This document shows positions 24,528 through 37,151 of a DNA stretch of 64,000 nt, in pieces. This stretch comes from Membranipora membranacea. Its lineage: Eukaryota > Bryozoa > Gymnolaemata > Cheilostomatida > Membraniporidae. The notes beneath the pieces are model-generated. The model had not been told where the DNA came from, did no database searches, and saw nothing but the letters and a program-made list of their open reading frames with translations. The translations under genes were made by a program, and so were the position numbers. The DNA lies in assembly GCA_914767715.1 (NCBI GenBank), contig OU612075.1, positions 18,786,001 to 18,850,000 on the forward strand, given 5' to 3'. Positions within the stretch are counted from its first letter, which is position 1; every line of letters begins with the position of its first letter.

Positions 24528-24865
24528 CTCTAAAAAAGATAAATGAACAAAAAAAATCAACCCATTACCACAGAGTCGGTATTCAGCGATAAATTAACTT
24601 GACCGATACACTAAAGCTATTGCATAGCAAAACAATGCCAAAGCTTATAAGTATTTGACATGAAATACACTCTGTAATAAAAGTAAAGAGCTGAATTAAC
24701 AGTGGAGAAAATATTTGTAAAGTAAAGAATTTGGTATTTTCTGCTAGCGAAACTTCAGTCAAGTTAAATATTTTGGATCGAAAATTCTTATAATGAAAAC
24801 CAAGGGTTTTGCAGTTTCTTATTCATCAAGCATTCAGTTGTTGTATGCAGATTCAAAGCAAAATT

Positions 24866-24867
<2 letters not shown>

Positions 24868-24897
<30 letters not shown>
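24868..24897. repeat. (AT)n microsatellite
   Basis: Uninterrupted AT dinucleotides in the 5' intron of gene A. Comparable AT tracts occur near 35,298-35,325 (gene B intron) and 62,680-62,770 (gene D intron). Confidence 0.85.
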
Positions 24898-24903
<6 letters not shown>

Positions 24904-25027
24904 TGATCAAACATGATTTTAAAATAAAATAAAACTTTAATTGTTACTTACTGGCAATGTTAGTGAAACAGACTGGTTGATTTATCTTTAATTCTTCTAT
25001 ACACGACTACGCTCTTCTAAAGTCAAG

Positions 25028-25100
25028 TTACCAGTAACCGGCCGAGAGCTGAGGCGGCTAAATTTATGTTGGGATGTGTAGCCTATTGCTGCCAGGCAGC
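25028..25100 (-). promoter_or_regulatory. Core promoter of gene A
   Basis: Minus strand: palindrome GCTGCCTGGCAGC (25100-25088), then a TATA-like CATAAATTTAG (25068-25058), then a 5'-UTR exon ending at the donor at 24,951. The same order and spacing occur at genes B and C and at psi-2. Transcription probably starts near 25,030. Confidence 0.65.
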
Positions 25101-26177
25101 AGCCTTAACTGTTGTCACTCTCTTAGCAACAGACAAGAAGCTTCTGGTGCAATTTTAATTTCAAATACACAAATTGAAAAATAAGTAAATAAGTGAAACG
25201 TTATTAATGATTCTATTGTCACAGTTGTTTTATTTCAATGATTGGAAACATTCCCCTACTTGAATTCTAGGAAAAATTGACAATCTACGTGTCATGCTCA
25301 GTATAACGGCTAAAATTAGAACGGTACAGCCAGTGTCTACTTTGACAAAAACATGCACTCTACACAAAAGAAACAGACCGGCGTTTAGGCCCCTCATAAA
25401 TAATGATGCAATGAATTTCTACGATTCAAACCTATACTGCTTGATGTGATTAATAATATATAAGGGTTATGTAAAGGCCATACCTTATGGAGTACATCTA
25501 TCATAAGATTATTTCCATTATTATCTATGCGAAATGTGCTGTTTAGAAAAAAATGGTAGGGGAGGAAGAGATTTAAGAGGACGCAAAGCTACATTAGGAT
25601 GGGTACTATAACCTGTCCCGTCCACTCCACAGCCATTCAATTACGTTAATAACAAACTGATCCCGCAGTGGAGCGTATTTAAAGCTTCTTCTGACTTGGA
25701 CTTGTCTTTAGCCCATTTTATAATTAGGCTTTCTAATGGAGGCAGTGCCTCCCTGCCACCCTTAGAACTCTGGACCTGATTATAGGCACACTACAACGAA
25801 CACAAAGTTTTTGGCTAATTATACTCAGAGAAGTTTGACAGCTCTCGTTTATATTCTGTGACAATCTATTATCAGTTATCCCTCATCTAAGGCCTCAACT
25901 AATTAGTTTAATTCGGTCTTGATGCTACATTTGCAAGTCAAGTCTGCAGGTGTCTTGCTTCATAGATAAATGATCTGATTGCCGTTACACTATTTTTCCT
26001 TGTCCAACCCAAATTCAGCAAACCTAAAGCAGTTCAATTTTTTGTTATGAAACGAAGAATGCTAATCTCATCAATACTATTATATTATATTATTATTATT
26101 TAAATTTGACATTGGAAGAGAGATGACTGCTCTCTCACCCATCCACTGGACCACTCTACATATGTGCTGAAAAGCTT

Positions 26178-26277
26178 ATAACTGTATCACAGGACGGAGG
26201 AGATAACTGTATCACAGGACGGAGGAGATAACTGTATCACAGGGCGGAGGAGATAACTGTATCACAGGACGGAGGAG
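26178..26277. repeat. 25-bp minisatellite, four copies
   Basis: Unit ATAACTGTATCACAGGACGG + AGGAG, four tandem copies, one with a single G substitution. Upstream flank of gene A. Confidence 0.9.
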
Positions 26278-26283
26278 AGAAAC

Positions 26284-26332
26284 CCTGTCACTCGGCTTCT
26301 TTTTTGTGTTATGTAGCCACATGACAAGGCTA
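26284..26332. repeat. Foldback element, TAGCCTTGT family, short copy
   Basis: CCTGTCACTCGGCTTCTTTT pairs with TGTAGCCACATGACAAGGCT; about 49 bp with a loop of only a few bases. Fourth family member in the window. Confidence 0.55.
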
Positions 26333-27829
26333 GATGGAAAGGACAAGCATCCCGGTCACACGTACTGACATACATAACGCCATCAACATTATCATCATTA
26401 CATCCCGAAGGAAAAAATGCATAGAAATAAATCAAAACCAGAAATGCAAACAAAAACATCAAAAACTTGACAACTTGACAATTTGGGAAATATTACCAGA
26501 TTGAAACATCTTTGGGTGGAGCTTTTCGTCCTCTACATAGAGAAATAACCGAAGGCAAATAACAGCCAGTGGACCAGAATATTAGACTAACATATTACCT
26601 CTACGGTGAAAACAACTTGTTTCTGAAATTTAAAGGTCAGAGACGGACGGCTTACTAAAACGAACAGTGGTTGGTTTATAATTACAGTACATCTTTATCT
26701 GACACCTTCAATTTAATAATCTCGCTTAGATTATCTGGGCAATAATCTGGATTTGAGAATTGACAAATCTGTTTCAGAAACCTTTCACAAATAATTAGTT
26801 TTATTTTGCCGGTCTATCGATAGCTTGGTAGGACGTATTATTAGGAATTTGGGCAATAATAGCAACAAAGAATTATTCTCTCTGCAATATTGATGAATCG
26901 CCAGGTTTTTAAGTTTGTATTTATTTGTTTCATCCATTAATCATAAAGGCCGTCACTGAGGGACTGCTTTATACTGTTCAGCTCGGTCACAGCCCGGTCT
27001 CGAACTTGCACCGGAATTTCTTAATGTTATGGTTGTTGCTTATTAGACCCTAGCAACTCAGTTGTAAAAAACACTGTGTCTAGGGGGGTCGTAATTGAAA
27101 ATAATTTAAATAATTGGTGAGCCGTGAAAAACATGTCTGATGCTTATAATTTGTTCAACAAATATTATTAAACTGGTTAGTTGTGTTCTGGTTAAGCTCA
27201 ACTGTTTACCGGTCACCTTGACAACAGGGCTGAGTACATTTGATGCTCATATTCCTGTTCGTTTGTTTTCAGTGTAAGCGCAAAACATAATATGCTTTTC
27301 ATCTCATAAATATAGATGGTTGGGCTAGGCAGTATTTGTCTTGAAGTCATGAACAGCATTGTAGCTTTAAATTGAAGAATGTCATTGCATCATCAAATAT
27401 GTGGGCCAAAATCTGGTCTGTTTCTTTTGTTTTAGTGCATGTTTCTTCTCAGAGAGGTCCGCAGTTGTTTAGATTTAAATTTGGCTGATACATTGGGCTT
27501 ACCACGTGGCCTGTCTATTTTTCCTAGAATTAAATTTGTAGACTGTTTTCATTGGTTGAAATAAAACAACTGTAACAAAGGAATAATTAATATCAATTTA
27601 CGTGGGTAATTTTCTTTCTATTTGTGTATTTGAATTAAAAATATAGAGCATGACACGTAGATTGTCAATTTTTCCTAGAATTCAAATATGAGAATGTTTC
27701 CAATCATTGTAATAAAACAACTGTGACAAAAGAATCGTTGATATCTTTTCACTTATTTACTTATTTTTCAATTTGTGTATTTGAAATTAGAAATGCACCA
27801 ACAGTTTCTTGTCTGTTGCTAAGAGAATA

Positions 27830-29930
27830 CCAGCAAAGGCTGCTGCTTGGCAGCGATATAGAAAGCATCCTAACATGAGTCTGGGCCCGACAGTTTTCTG
27901 CCGGTTACTGGTGACTTAACTTTAGCAGAGCGGAGTCATGTCATGAAGAATTGAAGATAACTCAACTAGCCTGTTTCACTTTCATTGCCAGTAAGTAGCA
28001 CCTAAAATCAAGTTCATAAGAAAGTTATGACTATAAAAAGCTTTTTATTTACATAATTCCTATTGTGAAACACAATTTTTTATAAATCATGACAACTGAC
28101 ATACATTAAAAAAATTTTGTTTTTCATTCAATTAAATTCAATTAAAAACATTTACCTTAACTGAAAAATAAGCTTTGTGGTAATTTTCAACACATTCAGT
28201 GTAACATAAGATTGAGTTTTTTTTAGTTTTGCTTCATTCTGTCCTCTCGTTCTATGCTTGTGGGATTTTCTAATTCAATAGATCACCGTAATGCTTTGTT
28301 TAATTGCTTTGAGGAATATTTTATTAAGGAGGATATTTACTATGCAAACCTGTTTATGTCTTAGTGACTTTATCGGCGATTAAAATTTATATATATTTAT
28401 ATGTCTGTTGGGCACGAGTGCGAGATTTTGAATTTGATAAATCACACTTTGAATGTGCCGGGAAAGTTACCAAAGAGAAAAAGAAAACAGCGACGCTCGC
28501 AAGTAATAATACTCATGTAATAATACTCAGTCTCAGAAAAACCCGCTAGCAGAAATGATCACATTTTCAAGTTATTTATTTTCCGCCATTGTTATTTAGC
28601 TTTTTCAGATCGTGATAGTTAAAATATTATTGTCGCAAAAATACTATCTTGCTGTCTCTATTTCACTGCATTGTCAGGTATTTTGTATGTGATTAGCTCT
28701 GCTAGCAAATAACTTTATTGATTAAGTTCCTGTATCATTCTGATTATCAAGTTTGTGGGTATGAACCAATTCTTTCATTTACTTTATTTCTTTATTTTCA
28801 GAAATGTGACACCGTGCAAAACTGAGAATGCTTGCTGCATTATGTCTCTCTGAATGGTAAGTAATATTTACATATATTTAAAATGACTTCAGTTGGTAAT
28901 CCATTTCCTACATTGACAGAATTCTTTTAAAATTATGAAAAATTGCCTTTGGAAATTTGTTACTAAAATGTGCTTTCAGCGTCTGATAAATCACCTTACA
29001 GCGACTTTGATCAAAATCGTCATTCATAAGTTATTGCAAAATTTGAATCTCAACTGAATCTTTTGCTTGTGTGATTTTATGTTTTGTCGTCACTCGTAAG
29101 CCTGTCACTATATACTTCTATGCATTCTGAAACAATTTATATATAATCACAGGAAGGACTAATCATTTTTAATCAGTACTGAAAAATTCATGCACTGCTT
29201 GCTGCTAATTCAGTAAAATCTCTTTGGGGCGCAGACATCAATTTAAGTGACCTGAACTGTAACTATATAAATATCATATGTATATGTATATTATTTATTA
29301 TGGATTTTCATGCAATTCATAGGTTCAGTTGTAAAAAAAACTATGCGGTTTGACAAGTTTTTATAAATATAAATCATTCAAACAAATTTGAGAGATTAAT
29401 GTGATAAACAGATAATTTGAAAAATGAGGCTGAAAATTGGAAAAATAAATGCAATTAATTAATAGAATAATCAAAGCCACCTTCATTATGATAAATGTAG
29501 CTTGTCTTCTTAACACGAATCTTCTCACTTTGTGCATAATTAATTTGTTGGAGATGTAGAAATACCATATGTCTATAAATCTCCAGCAATTTTCCATCAT
29601 AGCTTATTAATTAATAACTAGTTAATCATCAAGCAGAGCCAGCCAATAACATCTATGAAAGAACTGAATGCTTGGTCACTTAGCAATCATGTGTTTTCAC
29701 AGCTGATCATAGCTATAGCAACAAACAAAACTATAGTATTAAAACATTATTATTAAAAGCCCTTTATTATTATTATGTTTATTGATTTGTTGTTACAGAA
29801 TCGCTGCCTGATTTTGAGGGATGCTGGACAGGCTCAGTAATATTCTATTCAGCTACTTGTACAAGTGATGTTGAGATGGTCTAATTCCATAATAAAGATT
29901 GCCTCTGCCACCCTCATCGTGAAGTTACAA
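27830..29930 (+). pseudogene. psi-1, decayed rightward LU-mucin gene
   Basis: Head-to-head with gene A. A decayed promoter (GCTGCTTGGCAGC) and 5'-UTR exon ending CATTGCCA|GTAAGT lie at about 27,838-27,995. The signal-peptide exon (28802-28856) keeps its splice sites and an Arg-Met-Leu-Ala-Ala-Leu core, but its first ATG is followed at once by TGA. The five-cysteine exon (29799-29930) keeps the acceptor, LPDFEGCWTGS and the donor, but has an in-frame TAA about 26 codons in and then loses frame. The N-terminal, stalk, LU and GPI exons are not recognisable. Non-coding transcription is possible, but a functional protein is not. Confidence 0.8.
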
Positions 29931-31550
29931 GTAAGTTAAAAAGTCAAGCCTATGTACTGAAGCTATATTATTATTATTATTATTGATATCTTATTGGAGC
30001 TAGTTGTACCCACAAACACCACAAACGTCACAAGCGCCAAGACGTCGCAATCAAGGTTTCTACAATCATTGCAACCCCTAAAACGTCTCAACACAGGTTT
30101 CTAAAAAAATATATCGACAGTAGATTGGCATCAGATTCTACGTCTCGATTTCTATGACTGCTTTCTTCATCCCTACATATACATAAATAACACATGTATA
30201 CATATATATATATATATCAATTCCATTTGCCGACCAAGTCACTTGCACATATGGGGCTATGTACAACAAAAGCAAATTGTAGAATAAAACTGTCATTATT
30301 GCCAAGGAAGGCTGTTCTATCGAAAGTTTGTGAACTGATTCAATTCTAAGTATTTTTTTAAAAGAGTTGTTCCCCTTTGTGACATCATCAGTATTCAGAA
30401 TTTTGTCAGTTAAGTTGTTTGCCCATCATTGGGATAACTATGCAGAAATTGAAAACTTTGCCTAAAATTTGCTGTCAAAATAAGAAGAGTGACACACCTA
30501 GCTGTAGTATTTGCTACAATTTAGGGGTGGAGAAAATAATTATTCATATGGAATTTACTTTTTGAGAAATCTATGACAGCAGCTGCCCATAGAGAGGTAT
30601 ATCATAAGCAGGAGTAAATGTTCACATTGTTCGCCTGCATGAAATAGTGAATTTCATTGCTAGCTAACATTTACTCACCCAACTTTTTATATTGTTTCGT
30701 ATTGCTCCCGTCTAAGCAAGCTAAAATTTGTGTCAGCTTATATTAAGTTCACAGTTAGCTTGACATTTTTTTGGAATATTTGACAAGCAAGCTTCATCAA
30801 ATAAATGATGTTCTTCCAAGTGTGCCAACAAAAAACAATAACAAATAAAAGTAGAAATCTGGAAGATAAAGACTAATATTGACTCCGCTAGCGTGAGCAG
30901 GCTTGTTTCTCATTTGTACGAGATCTCAAATCTCAACTGAGCTCCAGCCAAGCTTCCATCAATTTTCGGCTGGTTTTATGGGGTCAACTAAAACTTTTAA
31001 TTATTTTAGTCCGCAGCCGGTCTTGTGTAAAAGCCCTTTGAGCTTGAAATTACCTCCCCTGGCAATAAAGAACAAGTCATGAACTTTGTCCTTCCTGCAC
31101 TCTTGGCTTGTTTTGCATTCACAAAGCCCTGTGAGTGTATTAGTCAGAGTAAAAAAAATTTTAGTAAACCTTGTTATTCATTTTTAACTATTCCACCACT
31201 GGATGTTTTGACCCCAAATGGTTGTTACCTACAAGAGATAGTAAGAACTGGGAATTCTGGTGGTGACATCATCACCACTGTGAGAGTGATTCATCATTTT
31301 CCCTACTATTTATCAAATTCTGTTCTGGTTCTGAATGCGTTAAACGAACCTTTTTGAAAAGACTGCTAAAATGCCCTCTGTTTTTTTCAAAATCTTCTCT
31401 CGATTTTGCATGTGTGTTTTTCATCCAAATGCTACCATGATTTTATTTGAGAGTAACTGCAAATTGCCATTTAGCCTGTCGAAATTTTATGTTTTAGCAA
31501 AGGGGATAAGTGGTTGTCAGGTTTCTCTGCAGGTTTGATACTTTAATGAA
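29931..31550. other. Spacer between psi-1 and unit B
   Basis: No gene seen. Part of it (about 30,000-30,090, with AACGTC/ACGTCGCAATC motifs) matches the sequence after psi-2 near 47,600-47,690, so the psi flanks were duplicated with the units. A 92-codon open frame at 31,079-31,357 has no recognisable motif. Confidence 0.5.
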
Positions 31551-31580
31551 ATGCAAATTATTTTGATCAAGCACGTGTTG

Positions 31581-31586
31581 TTTATT
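31581..31586 (-). terminator. Polyadenylation signal, gene B
   Basis: Minus-strand AATAAA in the block conserved behind genes A and C. Confidence 0.5.
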
Positions 31587-32520
31587 GTGTCAGTGATCGC
31601 GAGCTCAATACATACAATCAGTTTAAAGCCAATTTCATAGGATCTCTCAGAAAAACACATCATTGATATGAAAATTGAAATTGAATTATGAGAAATAGTT
31701 CAACGTTCACTCCATACCTCCAACATATCTCCCAATCATAAAAACCCTCCTTCGGCCTAAAACTTCATAAAACTAATTTGTCAATACTGTTAGCAGTGGG
31801 ATTTGGACGGGCAAAGAGGCGCACCTCACGAATTAGTGTTTAAAATTATCTCCTCATACTCTTAGATTTCCAGCACATCATCCTGATAAGTAAACAGAGT
31901 CAGGATGGTGGTGATTGGATAATTACAAGACTATTTGAGAGGAAAACTTCAAACATTAACATGCCACATATGAAGATGTGAGCGAGTTTCCCACAGTTGA
32001 TTGCGAACTCAGCATTCGAATGTCGAGAGAGTTGTGACCAATGAGCAACTGTGGGAAGCTCCCAAACACAGCCGCAGAATGAGATGGCGATATTCCACTA
32101 CCCAACAGTAAAAAACATAGCTGTAGGTAGAACTCAGCATCCAACAATGACAACAATAAACCAAAAAAAAAACCAGAGTGAGACTGACATAGCTGGCTAA
32201 GGCCCACAACAAAAATAAACCACCAAAATAAACTCTTAAAGTTTATGTTAATGCCAAGAAGATCATTTACTGAATATTAGTTCTGTGAAAGGCAGAAGGA
32301 CCATGTGCCAAGAGGTATCAACTAGACACTGTATGGCCTGCCTTTCACATGAAAAAATGTTTTTTTGCGGATATATGAAACACTAAAAAATGAAACTCAA
32401 AGCAATCAGAAGATTGTGTATGCTGTGCAAGTCAAACTGTACTTATATAAAAAAAATAATAACACAAGGTTTTGACAGTGAGTGCTTGGTGAGCCCCACA
32501 AGTCAGCTGAGCTCGTATGT

Positions 32521-35292
32521 TTACCATCTGGTGAACAGAAAGGCACAGACCAATAGTCCAACAGACAGGGATACTGAGCTGGCTGCTTGTGTTGTTGTGA
32601 TTACTCCGAGTAGCCAGTATTTGTTAACCCAAGCGTCGTTACAATTATCACCTTCTTCGCAGCATCTAATGCAAGCCTGTAAACCATTAGAAAATTAGAA
32701 TCATAGATCTATCAGACATCAATATATCATGACATCACGACAGCCAGAAATATCATCATGAAAATTGAACGCAACCAGGTTGACAAACATGATGGGCTTA
32801 ATTATAGAATTAATGAGATATCCCCAACTAACTAAACCCCTCATAACACTTTTCAATGTCAGAATTTCTGTCAACTGAGAACACAACCTGTATCCTTACC
32901 TCATCACTGCCGGCGTCTTGACACGTTCCTTCCATCGTGTCGGCATCACATACTGTAGGCAGATCAAATGGAGTTCCTCTAACGTTAATATCAGCCAAAC
33001 AACCTTGATCTGACCTGTCATCTCTGAAATCAATCAAACAATTGAACAGATAGAATGTGAATGTTTATAAATTATGAATCTATTTATCTTTGGGTTTATG
33101 GGTAAAGAAAACTTGACTGATGACATATTGTGGCCTGTGTGGTGAGTCTGATATAAGAAATATTATTGTGGGCACATAAAGCCTTTTTGACAGTCCGACA
33201 TTTACTTTGAAACTTGTTCTATGACAGGTCTTGATTTTCCATGTATATTTACTTACTCTGAAGATGTAACTCCATAGCATGCATCTTCACACATAACATC
33301 ATCAATGCTGCCGTCATAGCCATAGGAACAGAGGACATCTCCTATAGAATGTAAAACAGTGTTAATATAGGCACAATTATAATGTTCTTGTCGCGCAGCT
33401 TCTTATTTGTTTTTGGGATATTTGGCACCTCTAGATAAAAAAGTAGCCGCGTGACAAGGCTAGGCATTTAAAGCTGAGATATTTAATTTATTACCATTCT
33501 ATAGCGATGACGGTAATGAGTGGTGAGGTAGGTTGTTCCAGTAGCAGGGGTGGACACATAAATTAAACTGCTGATAAGTAATAAGCTATCATTAAATTTA
33601 GCTAGCGAAGGTGAGAGCTTATGTAAATTAAAGAGGAGAGTTGAAATTAGCTAACGACAAATTCCTAAGTCAAGAGGTATCATTGGTTTTAACACAAGAA
33701 GTTCTATTGAATGTATTGTGTTGTGATACCATTCCTCTATTTTGACCACAGGTCAATCTCAGTGTAATTTTATACTTGGGGCGCACGACTATTCTGACAC
33801 TAATTTAAACACTACAAATGTCTATATCTCAAATAGGATTCTAAAAGCGATCAAAACTAGTTGAAATATGATATCAGCAATAATACTATATCTTCTGTGC
33901 ATATATTTGTCTTCTAACTTACTTGTAACTCCATCATCAGGGCGGCAATCGTCTTCGTCTGAACAACATCCGATAACTTGCACATCTACATCAACTGAAG
34001 CTGTGCCATCATCGTTATCTAGTGAGACTGTCTTTATGGCACTTGCACAAGTAGCTGAAGTAAACGTTATTGAGCCTGTCCAGCATCCCTCAAACTCAGG
34101 CAGTGATTCTAAAAATAGTATACTGAAATATCTATTAACATTTTAAAGCTATTTCTGTACATAGTAATATAACATGTAAATAGATATAACAATTATGACA
34201 TGTGTAGTAAATACTATAGCTATGATGATAAGATGTTGATCGGATTTGAAAAAAGCTAAAACACTAAACAACAATTGATCAACGATCAAACCACAAACCT
34301 GTAGTTGTTGGTACTGTGGTAGTTGTTGGTACTGTGGTAGTAGTTGGTACTGTGGTAGTTGGCACTGTTGTACCAGTAAACTCTGTAGTTGGTACTGTGG
34401 TAGTTGGTACTGTAGTAGTAGCTGGTACTGTGGTGGTTGGCACTGTGGTACCAGTAAACTCTGTAGTTGGTACTGTGGTAGTTGGTACTGTAGTAGTTGG
34501 TACTGTAGTAGTTGGTACTGGGGTAGTTGGTACTGTGGTAGTTGGTACTGTAGTAGTAGCTGGTACTGTGGTGGTTGGCACTGTGGTAGTTGGTACTGTA
34601 GTAGTAGTTGGTACTGTGGTAGTTAGTACTGTGGTAGTTGGTACTGTAGTAGTAGCTGGTACTGTGGTGGTTGACACTGTGGTTCCAGTAAACTCTGTAG
34701 TTGGTACTGCGGTAGTTGGTACTGTAGTAGTAGCTGGTACTGTGGTGGTTGACACTGTGGTTCCAGTAAACTCTGTAGTTGGTACTGCGGTAGTTGGTAC
34801 TGTAGTAGTAGCTGGTACTGTGGTGGTTGGCCCTGTGGTACCAGTAAACTCTGTAGTTGGTACTGTGGTAGTTGGTACTGTAGTAGTAGCTGGTACTGTG
34901 GTGGTTGGCACTGTGGTACCAGTAAACTCTGTAGTTGGTACTGTAGTTGTTGGTACTGTGGTTGTGATCGCCTCAGTTGTAGTAGTCACAGTGGCTGAAA
35001 AGTAGCGAAATTTTCAATATGTGTATTGTATAAATGTCTATAGGAAAGGGAATGGAATTGGGAGACTACGTGATTCAAGTTATACATTAAAATTTACAAT
35101 AACATTAAATGATTTGATAGCAGTTTACAGCTCATTGAATTTTTTATGGTCATGGAATATGTTTCTAAAAACTGCAATTTTGTTTTTACCATACCATATA
35201 ATATTAAAATTGAACTTTCATATACATGACTTGAGATATAATATACAAGTATACATAATATACATCTATATTTCATATACATAAACATCTAT

Positions 35293-35328
<36 letters not shown>

Positions 35329-36731
35329 GGCTATCAGTGTGTAGGGCAAATCTTTGCATTGGAGTTGTTCGACCATGTCAGGCTATTTTATCTACCATTA
35401 ATTACTTTTGGGTTAAGGATGCCCAACATGATTATTTAAGAGGATTTAAGACATGATTTTTTGTGGGTCATATAAAATGACTCCTTATTTTTGAGTGACA
35501 CTTAGTTGGGGCCAAATACATACAGATGACACTCAAAAGCACAGATTTGAATCTATATATATATATATTATATTACATTCACATTTATATATGCTACAAA
35601 TACATGTATATATTTTGTATTTTAAAGAAAATCTTCTTACCTTCACCAGCACAGATTCTGATCTCCATTGTTTGCTGGTAGCAAGCAGAGAATGACCACA
35701 TGAGATCTTCAGACCTGTAATACTCTCCTGAGTCAGAAAGCTTGATGTTTACTTCCTACAACAGAAACAATCTTTTTACAACAGTGCAGTATCAAAAAAC
35801 AATGGTGATGCATGCAGCATGCAAAAGTCAACTTGATTTGATTCTGGATTAGATTGCATTCGTTTCAAACTGCATTTATATCTATGGAACAAGGTCATCA
35901 CAAGTTTGCACTGAAATGCGTTAAAGCCATGACATTATAACCAATTATTTCTGAATTTACCGTGCAATCTTCATCACAAACGTCAGCGACATCGGATTGC
36001 ATTCGCTCCACATAAGCACAGGATGAAAGTTTCTCGATGTCAGGGTTGGGGGCTCTGTCTGTTTTACAGCCAACAGCGTAACCTTGGATAAGATGGGGCT
36101 TTCCTTTGCAAGTCAAAGCGCTGATATCTCCCACCAAAACTGTCAACACAATATTTGTGGATATAAGTCATCATAATAAGATGCCCTGATGTAATCCAAG
36201 ATGATTTGTTTTGTTTATTTCACACAAAAAAAAACCACTTCAGAATGTATTAAATTTGGAGGCAACTGATGAGTCCAAATAGACACAATAGATTGCTGTA
36301 GGCTGTCATAAACAGTGACAGCCAAATGAAAAGTGAATGCAACATTATACTGTACTACGAGTACAAGCGCAAAAAAACCCTTCAGGAAAAAGATTCTATT
36401 GAAATACAAAATGTGACATATCTAAATTTACATTTGCTCTTTTTTTTGGTAAATGAATGAAAATCTTTTTTGTTAAAGAAGATTTTTCTGAAGTTGGCAA
36501 AATTTAATTTCAGTTCAATAGACAACTTGTAGGGCATTGTCTCCAGTACGTTTTGTAAGTTTGCTCAATGTAAAAAACTTTCATATTTAATGACTACATA
36601 ATTCGTAATACATTCTGTCAAAGCAGGAAATTGATTGGCAATAAAATATTTATTGGCAAAATTTATAAATTTTACTTACCATTCAGTATAAATAGTGCAG
36701 CAAGCATCCTCATCTTAGCCTGGTGTCTCAT
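32521..36731 (-). CDS. LU-mucin gene B: GPI-anchored Ly6/uPAR-type protein with Thr/Val/Pro stalk
   Basis: Eight coding exons: 36731-36680, 36139-35961, 35755-35641, 34994-34299, 34108-33923, 33341-33257, 33023-32900, 32676-32521 (1593 nt, 530 aa). Layout is as in gene A: signal peptide, seven-Cys N-terminal region (ALTCKGKPHLIQGYAVGCKT), stalk (residues 116-348), five-Cys module, ten-Cys LU domain ending CIRCCEEGDNCN, GPI tail. The LU and GPI exons differ from those of A by only a few residues. The stalk does not resemble A: it uses TTTVPTTTVPATTTVP with PTTEFTGTT inserts, in a higher-order repeat of about 26 residues. N-terminal exon 2 is one codon shorter than in A. The 3' UTR keeps about 70 bp (32,430-32,505) that A has lost. 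Likely a surface glycoprotein; role unknown. Confidence 0.88.
33389..33466. repeat. Foldback element, TAGCCTTGT family, intron of gene B
   Basis: Duplicate of the 20,832-20,908 element at the equivalent intron position, with only a base or two changed. Confidence 0.6.
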
Positions 36732-37079
36732 TTCTAAAATTAAATAGATATAAATTAAATAAATTAAAATAAATTACCTCATAGCCAAACCTTGTAATCA
36801 GAATGATAAGGGAATTTAATCGCTAGTGGAAAAATTCTTGTTTTGATTTAATATTATGATTACGTAAGACAATATTTCTGCCAATTATCCTAATAGGCTA
36901 CAACAGGAAAAAGCCAAAAGCCAAATAACCGAATTTTTCTCCTCTGAAGATGAAAAGGCTGTATATTAACATAAATATATAATTATATATATAATATTAA
37001 TAATCAATAATTAAAATATTTAATCGCTACTTACTGGCAACGTCAATTCTTCAAACACGACTCCGTTCTTCTAAAGTCA

Positions 37080-37151
37080 ATTCACCAGTAACCAGCCGAC
37101 AGCTCAGGGGTCTAAATTTATGTTGGAATGTGTAGCCCGCTGCCAGGCAGC
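37080..37151 (-). promoter_or_regulatory. Core promoter of gene B
   Basis: Minus strand: GCTGCCTGGCAGC (37151-37139), TATA-like CATAAATTTAG (37122-37112), then a 5'-UTR exon with donor at 37,034. Same architecture as genes A and C. Confidence 0.65.

Larger units (their letters stand above)
19050..27290. repeat. Segmental duplication unit A
   Basis: The whole span, from the conserved 3' block of gene A to upstream flank beyond its promoter, is repeated as unit B (31,550-39,620) and unit C (48,440-58,760). Shared landmarks are the ATCGCGAGCTCAATACATAC block, all exon positions, the TATA/palindrome promoter, an AT-rich block with TTTTGCCGGTC (near 26,810 and 38,880), and TAGACCCTAGCAACTC (near 27,044 and 39,408). 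Boundaries are approximate. Confidence 0.8.
24952..27995. repeat. Inverted repeat joining gene A and psi-1 promoters
   Basis: The arm at about 24,952-25,315 (5'-UTR exon, promoter and upstream flank of gene A) is the inverse of about 27,640-27,995. A shared marker is GACAATCTACGTGTCATGCTC at 25,278 against GAGCATGACACGTAGATTGTC at 27,648. The arms are about 350 bp, the spacer about 2.3 kb. Confidence 0.75.

Noticed and set aside
31079-31357. 92-codon frame starting with a hydrophobic, signal-like stretch
   Set aside because: No cysteine pattern or splice context matching the nearby family, and no homologous frame in the other duplication units.
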